Origin: Hypericum androsaemum
Taxonomy: Eukaryota; Streptophyta; Magnoliopsida; Malpighiales; Hypericaceae
DNA length: 64,000 nt
Assembly: GCA_963995505.1 (NCBI GenBank)
Contig: OZ023182.1
Span: forward strand, 11,772,707-11,836,706
Direction: 5' to 3'
The translations under genes were made by a program, and so were the position numbers. The stretch's first letter is position 1; each line of letters begins with the position of its first letter. Under the pieces are notes generated by a model, which ran no database searches, was not told where the DNA came from, and was given only the letters and a program-made list of their open reading frames with translations. This document shows positions 23,201 through 32,927 of this stretch, piece by piece.

Positions 23201-24746
23201 TGGAGAAGCCTTGGTCTTGAGTATGGAAAGCCCGTTGGAAGCATGGGTATTGGATTCGGGTGCCTCATTCCACTCTTATAGTGACGGGGGAATGATGGAG
23301 AGGTACACCACAGGCAATTTGGGTAAAGTTTATCTAGCAGACGATGAGGCTTTATAAGTTGTTGAAAAAGGGGATGTGAGAATCCACACTCTAAATAGAT
23401 CAGTGTTGTCATTGAAGAGTGTAAGGCACATTCAAGAATTGAAGAGGAATTTGCTATCCGTGGGGTAACTTGATGATGAGGGTTACGCTGTGACTTTTGG
23501 TTGCAAGACATGGAAGATTACAAAGGGAGCCATGGTAGTGGCTCGAGGTGAGAAGGAAGGGACATTGTATACGATGAGGAACACCAAGAGCATGAATCTT
23601 GTGGGTGCTACAGATGATGGAAGCTTATGGCATAGTCGCCTAGGCCACATGAGTGAGAAGGGGATGCGGGTGCTATGCTCGAAGGGAAAGCTACCGGGCC
23701 TCAAAACCATGGATGTGGGTCTTTGTGAGGATTGTGTTCCTGAAAAGTAAAAGAGAGTGAGCTTTTTGAGAGGTGGGAAGCCCCCCAAGGAGGAGAAGCT
23801 CGAGTTGGTCCATAGTGACTAGTGGGGACCGGCACGGGTGGCGTCCATGGGTGATTCTTTGTATTACATGACCTTCATTGATGATTCCACGAGGAAGTTA
23901 TAGGTCTACTTTCTAAAACACAAATCTGAAGCCTTCGATACCTTTAGAAAGTGGAGAGCCTTTATGGATAATGAGATGGGTCTTAAGGTGAAGTGCTTGA
24001 GATTCGACAATGACGGAGAGTACAAGCTTCAAGAGTTCAAGGATTACTATGCAGCGAATGAGATTCACTTGGACAAGACAGTAGCTGGAATCCCCCAACA
24101 AAATGGCATCTCGGAGAGGATGAACATGATAATCAATGAGAGATCTAGGGCCATGAGATTGAAGTACGGCCTACCAAAGATGTTTTTGGTGGATGCTGTG
24201 AACACCTCGGCTTTCTTGATCAATAGAGGACCATCAAGCTCTTTAGAGAATGAGATACCACAGAAGGCTTGGAGTGGTAAGGAGATTGATCTAACCTACC
24301 TTCGGGTGTTTAATTGTGTTGTCTATGTTCATGTGGATGCAGGTGAAAGGAGCAAGCTAGATGCCAAGTTTAAGAAGTGCACGTTCATTGGATATAGAAG
24401 AGATGATTTTGATTTCAGGCTATGGGATGAGAAGAACCGTAAGGTGATTAGAAGCCGGGATGTCATATTCAATGCGAAGGTGATGTACAAGGACCGGGAG
24501 AGTATATCCGATGAGGTGGACTCTAGCAAGGAGGTGGTCGAGTTAGACATCTCGAACTCGGGTGGGAGCAAGAAGGTACAAGGTGGCCAAGAGACCGAGG
24601 AGGAAGTGGAACCAAGTTCTCCACTGCCAGTGATTCCGGTGAGGAGGTCCACTAGACAACGTGGGTCTCCGGATAGATATTCGCCAGCTAACTTCTCCAT
24701 CCTATTAACTGATGGAGGGGAGCCCGAGGATTTTGCAGAGGTCTAG
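23200..24746 (+). pseudogene. Copia protease and integrase
   Basis: Protease: AWVLDSGASFHS carries the D-S-G active site. The integrase zinc finger reads LWHSRLGHMSEKGM followed by CEDC (H-H-C-C). The core has WGPA, TFIDDSTRK, FDNDGEY and PQQNGISER, which supply the acidic-triad positions, followed by the copia-type C-terminal region to about 24746. Stops at about 23355, 23466, 23748, 23820 and 23901 break the frame. Confidence 0.88.
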
Positions 24747-24759
24747 AGAGTAGAGTCAT

Positions 24760-25560
24760 TGAAGAGTAATGAGACTTGGGAACTAGTCTAACTCCATAAA
24801 GGCAAGAAGCACTGCAAAATAAGTGGGTGTATAGGATCAAGCAAGAGGCGGATGACACCAAGCGTTACAAGGCAAGGCTCGTTGTGAAGGAATTTCAATA
24901 GAAATATGGTATTGACTTTACCAACGGTGAAGCTTACCACTATTCGTATGGTGTTGAGTATGGTGGCTTCAGAAAATTTGATGTTAGAGCAAATGGATGT
25001 GAAGATGACCTTTCTTCATGGTGATCTAGATGAGGAGATCTACATGGTACAACCGGAGGGGTACTTTTCGAGTTGTAATGGTGAGCTTGTGTGCAGGTTG
25101 AGAAAGAGCTTGTATGGGTTGAAGCGAGCTTCAAGGCAGTGGTACCAGAAGTTTGATGGATTTATGCACGAGATTGAGTTTGTGCGGTGTGAGGCAGACT
25201 ATTGTTGCTATTTCAAGAGTTTTGACAAGAGCTACATCATCCTCCTGCATTATGTTGATGACATGTTGATAGCGGGCTCAAGTGCTCGAGAGGTGACAAG
25301 GCGAAGAAGCAATTGTCTGAGAGGTTTACCATGAAGGACTTGGGAGAGGCAAAGCAAATCATTGGGATGAAGATTAAGAGGAACAAGGCGGAAAGAAAGC
25401 TGTTTCTCTCATAGGCTGAGTATATTGAGAAGGTGTTGAAGAGGTTCAACATACAAAAGGCCAAGCCCAAGTTGACTCCTTTAGGTGAGCACTTAAGCTG
25501 TCCAAGAAGGATTTGCCTAAGAGTGAGGCAGAGAAGGCTCAAATGGAGAAAACTTCTTAT
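24760..25560 (+). pseudogene. Copia reverse transcriptase
   Basis: Recognisable blocks are QMDVKMTFLHGDLDEEIYM, RLRKSLYGLKRASRQWY and HYVDDMLIAGS. The YVDD catalytic box is intact at 25251-25262. A frameshift near 25300 and stops (for example about 25412) follow. Confidence 0.9.
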
Positions 25561-25568
25561 GCATAGCG

Positions 25569-26212
25569 GTGGGTAGCTTGATGTATGCTATAGTTTGTAC
25601 GAAGCCAGATATAGCACACGCGGTAGGAGTAGTGAGCAAGTTCATGAGTAATCCGGGTGAGCAACATTGGGTCTCAGTGATGTGGTTCCTTGGCTACCTG
25701 AGAGGTACTACTGAGAAGGCCCTATGCTTTGAGGGCAAAGACGTGAGGCTCCTAAGGTATTGTGATGCAGACTTGGGATACAATGATTATGATGAGAAGA
25801 GGAGCACGAGTGGTTATGTCTTTACGCTGGGAGGGACAACGATATCTTGGGCCTCAAGGTTGTAAAAGGTGGTGGCTTTGTCAACCGCAGAAATTGAGAA
25901 CGTGGCGGTGACGGAAACAAGCAAAGAGATGGTATGGTTGCAAAGTTTCTTGGTGGAATTGGGAGATGAGCAAAGTGAAACTGTGCTCCACAGTGATAGC
26001 CAAAGTGCGATACACTTGGCAAAGAATCCTGCTTTCCACTCAAGGATGAAGCACATTTAGTTGAAGTATCACTATATACGAGATCTCTTGGAGAGGAAGA
26101 TTTTAAGGCTTGAAAAGATTGACGGGAAAGTGAATTCTGCGGACATGTTGACCAAAGTGGTTACCTTGGAGAAGCTGAAGCTAAACATGGTTTTAGCGGG
26201 TTTAGTGAACTA
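25569..26212 (+). pseudogene. Copia RNase H
   Basis: MGSLMYAIVCTKPDIAHAVG opens the linker. YCDADLGYNDYDEKRSTSGY contains the first Asp, the middle segment holds STAEIENVAV, the next block is HSDSQSAIHLAKNPAFHSR, and the C-terminal tail is ADMLTKVV. Stops are at 25863 and 26058. Confidence 0.88.
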
Positions 26213-26297
26213 GAGAAGAAACCCGGCGTACCAAGAGGAGAAGGAGGTCATCAAGTGAACGGTGACAATTGTTGAGCTCAGTCTCCAGGTGGGAGAT

Positions 26298-26942
26298 TGT
26301 TGGGCATAGAGCCTGAGAAGTAGTTCGGGACTTGATCGAATGGATTCTGTGCTCGGGGACACTCGGGGGGATCATTCGGGTCAAGAGATGGAGTCGAGTG
26401 AAGATGAAGGTGAAGCAGGATGAAGAGAAGCTGCGTGTTTGGTGGGCGCTAGCCAACTAGTGATCGCTAGTAAGTGTTCACATGCATTTTTGGGCGAAGG
26501 GTCTAGCGGCCGCTAGTTTATTGGGAGCCGCCAGTTTGGCCCAGGAAAATTGCTAAAGTTGGACAAGTTTGCCCCTGCTCGTCCCAAATGACCTAGAAAT
26601 GTTTGTGGTTCTATATATACCCCTTGTAACTCATTTGTAGATAGGTAGAGAGAGTGTGAGGCCATTGTGAGTAGCTAGAGAGAAAATAGAAAATTCTAAG
26701 TGAGTGTGGATGCCAAATTGTGGCTTTGCTTGTAAGTGTGAGTGAAACACCAAGAGCATAGTGAAATCTCTTCTGGCTTGGTACGTCCCCGGACGTAGAT
26801 GGTTGTGGATCGAACTAGGTAACCAAATATTGTCTCTCTCTTGTGCTTTTCCTTTGTGTACTGTGAGCTCGTTCTTTTCTTTATAATTGCGGTTCGCTTG
26901 TGTGCTTGTGGGTGCATTGTGTTGGTCCACTCAGTTCCAACA
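26298..26942 (+). repeat. 3' LTR of copia element 2
   Basis: 645 bp, about 40 bp shorter than the 5' LTR: a segment after the gctggcgcgcctggcggac block is missing. Preceded by a purine tract, aggtgggagat (26287-26297). TATA-like tatatata at 26612-26619. Confidence 0.94.
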
Positions 26943-27129
26943 TGCTCTTGATCTATTGCTCGCCCAAAATCTTATAACCTTTTTTGCAATTACAACAAGT
27001 CAGGGATCATAACTTGTAATTTGAACCAAAGTTTGGCCGTTGCTAAAAATTTACCTCTTCCCTCCAACACCAACAGCAACCGGAATCTCATACAAACCAC
27101 AGAGGCACCAAACTCTCCAACTTTGATGG

Positions 27130-28938
27130 ATGAAATCCAAATGGGTCTTCCGGAAACTAAAAACCCACTTGGCCTCTTGGGAAAAGCCTTGTGCTTTTTC
27201 CTTGAGGTCCCGAATTGGGGAGTGCCCATCTTCAACAACTTCATCGCTAAACCATGTAGATATAAGCACCCTCTTGTCCTTGGGTGGAAGACAAGGTCGC
27301 ATCCACCTTGGTTCCTCTGTTCACGCCTCCATTATCAAGAACCCGGAATTCTACGAACGTCCCGGTTCGAGAAACGCTCTCGTGGTCTGGAACTCTCTTT
27401 TGTCTCTGTATTCCAAATGCGGGGCTTTGGCCGATGCTGCCAAGCTGTTTGACGAAATGCCCCTGAGAGATATAATATCGTGGAACACAATTATTTCCGG
27501 GTTCTTGAATAACGGGGAGCTCGGAGTTGGCTTCGGATTGTTTAAACAGATGATGATGCAGGAACGGAGTTTATGTAGGTTTGATAAAGCTACTTTGACG
27601 ACTGTTTTGTCCGCCTGTGATGAGCCTAAGCTGAGAAATGTCCAGAAGATGATTCATTGTCTGGTGTTTCGGTGTGGGTTTGAGAGGGAGGTAACGGTAG
27701 GGAATTCTTTGATTACATCTTGTTTTAAGTGTGGGTGCTTTGAGGAAGGGCGGCAGGTTTTCGACGAGATACTTGAAAGGAGTGTTGTCACTTGGACTGC
27801 GGTTATATCGGGACTGGCGCAGAATGGGTTTCACAGAGATGGTCTGAAATCATTCGTGGAGATGAATCATCAATCTGCGGAAGCTAACTCGCTGACCTAC
27901 TCAAGCTCATTGATGGCCTGCTCTGGCTTGAAGGCATTGAGGGGCGGGAGTCAAATCCATGCTCTTGTTTTGAAGCTTGGAATGCAAGGAGACTTGTGCG
28001 TTGGGAGTGCTCTAATGGATATGTATTCTAAATGTGGAAAGATGGAAGGTGCATGGAAGATTTTCGAGTGTGCAGAACAGATTGATGAGGTTGCCATGAC
28101 TGTAATCCTAACGGGATTTGCACAAAATGGTTTGGAGGAAGAGGCTGTACAAATTTTCTTGAGAATAGTGAAGGAAGGCTATCATATTGACCCAAACATG
28201 GTTTCTGCTGTTCTCGGTGTGTTTGGTTCCGGAACTTCTTTGGACCTTGGCAAGCAAATTCACTCGTTGGGTATCAAACGAAGATTTGGGTCCAATACTT
28301 TCGTCAACAACGGTCTCATAAACATATACTCGAAAAGCGGGAAGTTGGTGGACGCGATGAGAATTTTCCAAAGAATGCCCGAGAGGAACTCAGTTTCGTG
28401 GAACTCAATTATTGCTGCTTTTGCTTGCCATGGGGATGGCTGCCAAGTACTACAACTCTATGAAGAGATGCAAAGGGAAGGTGTGGAACCAACAGATATT
28501 ACATTTCTGTCTTTGCTTCATGCTTGCAGTCATGCAGGGCTAGTTGACAAGGGCATGGAGCTTTTTAAGTCCATGACGGAGTTCCACGGAATAAACCCGA
28601 GAGCCGAACACTATGCTTGCTTGATTGACATGTTGGGCAGAGCAGGACTTCTCAGTGAAGCCAGGAGTTTCATCGAAGGATTGCCTGTGAAACACGATGC
28701 ATTTATCTGGGAGGCCCTGCTCGGAGCGTGCAGCATTCATGGAGCGACAGAGCTAGGCAAGTATGCAGCCGAACAGTTAATTCTATTGTCCCCGGGGAGG
28801 CCTGCACCATACGTCCAGTTGTCAAACATCTTTTCTTCTGAAGGGAAGTGGGGAGAAAAAGCACAAACTGTTGAGAGAATGCAAGAGATGGGAGTGCCCA
28901 GAGACCAGGGCATGAGTTGGATAGAGACTCAGAAATGA
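27130..28938 (+). CDS. PPR protein, PLS class with E domain, intronless
   Basis: A 602-aa pentatricopeptide repeat protein without introns, as usual for this family. Such proteins bind organellar RNA and act in editing, splicing or stability. From about residue 85 onward it is built of P, L and S repeats: SLLSLYSKCG, LFDEMPLRDIISWNTIISGF, SALMDMYSKCGKMEGAW, RIFQRMPERNSVSWNSIIAA, and then the HACSHAGLVDKGMELF and ACLIDMLGRAGLLSEA units that precede an E domain (WEALLGACSIHG...YVQLSNIFSSEGKW). The start is the first ATG after an in-frame TGA at 27124-27126. The frame stops at 28936-28938, but the next codons still read FHVEDRIFEL, the expected continuation of the E+ region, so the C terminus looks truncated by a recent stop. 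It closely resembles Arabidopsis At3g05340 as I remember it; the RNA target is unknown. Confidence 0.93.
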   Translation: MKSKWVFRKLKTHLASWEKPCAFSLRSRIGECPSSTTSSLNHVDISTLLSLGGRQGRIHLGSSVHASIIKNPEFYERPGSRNALVVWNSLLSLYSKCGALADAAKLFDEMPLRDIISWNTIISGFLNNGELGVGFGLFKQMMMQERSLCRFDKATLTTVLSACDEPKLRNVQKMIHCLVFRCGFEREVTVGNSLITSCFKCGCFEEGRQVFDEILERSVVTWTAVISGLAQNGFHRDGLKSFVEMNHQSAEANSLTYSSSLMACSGLKALRGGSQIHALVLKLGMQGDLCVGSALMDMYSKCGKMEGAWKIFECAEQIDEVAMTVILTGFAQNGLEEEAVQIFLRIVKEGYHIDPNMVSAVLGVFGSGTSLDLGKQIHSLGIKRRFGSNTFVNNGLINIYSKSGKLVDAMRIFQRMPERNSVSWNSIIAAFACHGDGCQVLQLYEEMQREGVEPTDITFLSLLHACSHAGLVDKGMELFKSMTEFHGINPRAEHYACLIDMLGRAGLLSEARSFIEGLPVKHDAFIWEALLGACSIHGATELGKYAAEQLILLSPGRPAPYVQLSNIFSSEGKWGEKAQTVERMQEMGVPRDQGMSWIETQK

Positions 28939-29416
28939 ATATTGAGGTTTCACGTGGAAGACCGCATTTTCGAGCTCTAGGATTCTGAGCATAGGTTTTG
29001 GTGGTAGCTTCAGCTGATACTGATCAAGAACTCGGTAATAGTATTCCCTCGTGCTGCCTTCGTGCTACTGCTACATGAGGATAGTTTTCAGTACACTTTC
29101 TGCTGTAGCAAAAGCACAAGAAAGCTCATGTATCATAGAGAAAGCGATTGCCAGTGGTCCTCTTCTTCCAAATTTGTTCAACTTTTTATGTGGACGTGGA
29201 GGAAGTTGAGCCTTACACTGTCAAGGCTAGAAGTCTTTTTTCTCTCTGGAGAAAACAGAATTATCTAATGTTTAAACGACCAAAAATAAAGGGAAAAGAA
29301 AAGACAAAAACAGTGATATGTGATTATTTGGAGAGTCCAAAATATCCAACCAACCGTCCAAGTTCCTAACTATTTCCCAGCACAAATAAGTGAAAACGTC
29401 GGTAGGTATAGGGAAG
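28939..29416. other. Spacer between the PPR and J-protein genes
   Basis: About 480 bp. The first 45 bp are decayed PPR 3' coding sequence. The rest must hold the PPR 3' UTR and the promoter and 5' UTR of the next gene. A pyrimidine patch (ttttttctctctgg) lies at 29237. No TATA box stands out. Confidence 0.5.
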
Positions 29417-31486
29417 ATGGGAAGTTATAAAAAGATGGGTTCCTTGGGATTTTACCCCCCTAAACTCTCTACACTCCTTCCATTTCAAACGACCGTTAAC
29501 TTTCCCACCAACTCCAACCGCAACATCTCCTTGCCTTCCTCTAATAATACTACCATTTATTTCAAGTACTTCCAAGCTCAGTGCAGGGGGAGAGATGGGG
29601 AGGATGGTGGTCCTATTTCCGCTGTCTCGGCCTACACCGTACTTGGGGTTGAGCCGGGCTGTTCAGCCCCTGAGCTCAAAGCTGCTTTTAGGGCCAAAGT
29701 ACGGAAACTTTACTCGTTCTTTGGTCTAATGTCAGTTTTGTTTGCTTTATTGCAATATATCTCCTTTTGCTCATCTTTTTTGGTCTGTTTAATTATTTTA
29801 GGTAAAGCGGTTCCACCCGGATGTTAACCAAGGTGGGAAGGAATGTGATATCATGATCCGCCGTGTGATTCAAGCGTATGAGGTGCTGCCTTTTACTTTG
29901 GTTAACCAAAATCATCCAATTTGTTCTATTTTGTGTAAAGGTTCCAGACAATTAGAGAGCTTATTACTTGACTGTGGTTTTAATTTATCGTTGGTGGTTG
30001 CAGATGCTAACTAGCTTCAGTCGTTCAGATATCATCAAGAGGTGAGCATCACTGAAGTGCATTTCGATTGTCTTTCATTTCGTAACTACTTCCGTGCTTT
30101 TCAACTAGTCTGAAGGAACTCAAGTTTCTAGTTTGATGTCTTGGAAGATATGAATCTTCACTTCCTGTGGTTGCATGTTATACCTGCAAGCTCGCATGCC
30201 CATTTATGTGTTTATGTCGCTCGGATGGATTTTGCAGGGAATGTTTGGATCCTTTTGACAAACCGGAGTGTGAAGCACTTGATATCTTTGTTAATGAAGT
30301 TCTTTGCGTTGGAAAAGGTATTGATGGCCATGGGTAATTCTATATAGTTCTTACATTTCGATGTCATGGAGCTGTAAATCTTTGTAGAGCTTGATGCTTG
30401 TTTCAAGTCTTGGGATATGATTCACTTGGCTTCTTGAGATGCAAGTGGATGTTGCATTCGCTCCAAACACCCTATATTTTGTTAGCTGGACCTGGTTAAA
30501 CGGTAGTCTAACGATTATTTGAACCCAAGATCCCTCCATGTCCATTGGCTTATGCAAATGGTCTACTACTACAAGTGCACTCTAGTATCATTGTCTCTGT
30601 AGGTACATGAAGTGCAAGTATTCGAGGCATATGATTTTCACTTTGATCTGAGTTAATCTCGTACAGAAAAGTTTCCTGGATTACTGTGCTTGTTGAATGT
30701 TGCATTATCTATTCATTTTTATGCCATTCCTCATATCTATAATTGAAAATGATTGCAGGGTGCCCATATTCATGTGTAAACGCAGCCCCTCACGCGTTTA
30801 CATTTGCATCTTCAACTGGCACTGCAAGGGCAACATCTCAAGGTTATTCTGGTCGCAAATGTTTCTTGTGTTTTTGGTCTCCAAGTACCTTGTCTATGCT
30901 AACCATGCCTCAAAGAAAGAAAAAGATGAAAACAAAAGAAGCATATTGTTTGTGTGTATGAAGAGGCAGTATACTCTTCTAACAAGTCTCAATTTGGGGA
31001 TCGCTATGTGTTTAATCAGGGCATGGTGAAGATTACCAAGTTCAGCTGGCAGTTGGTCAGTGCCCGCGAAGCTGTATTCATTATGTTACTCCTTCACAGA
31101 GGATCATTCTGGAGGAGTTGCTTAACAGGTAGATGCTTAGATCATCTTTCTTCGTAACTTTAACTAACAACAGGCCACCCATGGCAAGTCCATAAAAATA
31201 GAAGTGTTTGATTGATGTCAACTACTCGATCGATAATCCTAGAAATCACCTTATCATGGGTTTTCAGGATAAAGGACACCAAATAATGGTTGTGTTTTTG
31301 TATGCATAGCTCTGATATATTGCTGATGTTTCATGTGCTTGCAGTATCATAGAGACTCCATACGATACGTCGGCTGAGGAAGACTTGCTTTATTCACTAA
31401 TAGTCAAAGCCAGATTCGAGAACAATCGGTTCCATAAGCCAAAGAAGCAACCAAAGAATTCTACCCAGAATGTAGATTGGTTCTAA
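29417..31486 (+). CDS. Plastid J-domain/4Fe-4S ferredoxin-like protein
   Basis: Exons: 29417-29698, 29802-29882, 30004-30041, 30238-30317, 30759-30842, 31020-31128, 31345-31486. All joins are GT-AG and in frame, giving 271 aa (265 aa from the next ATG, 29435). The N terminus is Ser/Thr/Asn-rich and low in acidic residues, like a transit peptide. Residues about 65-115 form a J domain with SAYTVLGVEPGCSAPELK and KRFHPDV, which retains the HPD motif split from helix II by intron 1. The second half is a bacterial-type 4Fe-4S ferredoxin-like domain with cysteines in CLDPFDKPEC, GKGCPYSC and GQCPRSCIHYV. The architecture matches plant DJC76/77/82 proteins, which are plastid Hsp70 co-chaperones; it fits DJC82 (At3g05345 from memory) best. 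Convergent with the LPA3-like gene. Confidence 0.9.
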
Positions 31487-32354
31487 GCTTGGTGACGATG
31501 CCTTGCATACTTCCATCAGATGCGAGCACCTCCTCTTACCGAACCAGAAGGTTCCATTTCAGAACTGGATCGCAGAAACAAATGTGGCAACAAGCAGCCT
31601 CCTGATGTTTGTATACATGATTTGTGCTCAACTTATAGCATATTTATGTTACCTCGGGACCTTTGGCTGAAAAGGATCTTTCGGTGACATCATTACTGAT
31701 AGATTATCAGTTCGGTGACAGATTTCTCATTTCCTATCTTCAGGACGTTAGTTACTAGATATGGCAGCATCTACCCATGACTACCCGACTTGTGGGTTAG
31801 CTTGGGTAGAATTACTAGATATGACAGCGGGTTTAGCTAGGTTTAGGCCTTGAGGGTTTTTTAGACTTTTTCTCTTTTCTCACCCTCCCTCCTTGTAACT
31901 TTATCATTGCTTTTTAGTGATAAAAGGCTCGCAATTTAGTAAAACTTATTTAGGGGCAATTAATGTGTATCTATTTGTGATACAATGTCATATGGTTTGG
32001 TTGTCGGCACAGTAATGAACAGAGGGATGGTTCTCGGCACAGTTATCCCGTGAAGAGGATTTTGATGGGATGTCAGCACCTTAAGCTTCTTAAAGCATCA
32101 GCTAAATTGTCTATACAACTTGGATGCCGGACGTTGTAGTGTTTTTTTAATGTTTGAATATGGCTCAATGGCTTATCAGACTATGCAGGAACAGTTGGTT
32201 TATGCAATGGAACCAATGGTTATGCAACAAGGACAACCAAACCCAGAACGTCAATCCGAGGCGCGAACTTGCTGCGCCTGGGATGTAAATGTAAAGTTCC
32301 CTAGAAAATGGCACAGATCAAATGGAAGGATGGACTCTGTGTTGGTACCTGCGG
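31487..32354. other. Spacer between convergent genes
   Basis: About 870 bp that must contain both 3' UTRs. No further gene is seen. The + strand frames at 32120-32547 are antisense to the LPA3-like gene or chance. Confidence 0.6.
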
Positions 32355-32881
32355 CTACTTTGAAATAGCTCTCATGAATCGGTTAATAGAGGAGAAAACG
32401 CTAGCCGCTTGGGTGAGCAAGGATGGGCCATCTGCTTCTGACTCTTCTCCACCACCAAATATAATCTGCAAAGGTAATATCAAGTCTTCGGTTAATATAT
32501 GCAGGAGTTTTAGTTGGAATACTATCTCTATCTCTATTAGAACTTGAAAGTACTTTACTTTCTGACTAATAACTAACCTCGATCTCTTCCGCATCAGGAC
32601 GACTTGGGACTTCTTTGGCGAGAAGGTATCTGTTTGGTCTGTCTTTGTCATCGGAAAATACCTTCCACATTCTGTCATAACGCAGACAGAATCAGCTTTT
32701 GAATTGATAGATATGATTAAAAGACCATGTACTTGTCTAGGAGAACGAACGATCATAGTTTGCAAGATAGACTATGACAGGTTAAGTAGAAGCTTCGACA
32801 TTGTTCAGGTATTTACAAGTTGCATCTTACTTTCGGTATAGTTAAATGGCACGAGCGTTTTTTGCTGAGGCTCGTGGCTGC

Positions 32882-32927
<46 letters not shown>

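Larger units (their letters stand above)
21701..26942 (+). mobile_element. Full-length, inactivated Ty1-copia element
   Basis: 5,242 bp with TG...CA LTRs (21701-22385 and 26298-26942) and a perfect 5-bp target duplication TGCTC at 21696-21700 and 26943-26947. The order is 5' LTR, primer site, gag, protease, integrase, reverse transcriptase, RNase H, purine tract, 3' LTR, the copia order. Every domain is recognisable but the polyprotein is broken by frameshifts and many stops. The 3' LTR ends 188 bp before the PPR start codon, in the same orientation, so its promoter points at that gene. Confidence 0.95.
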
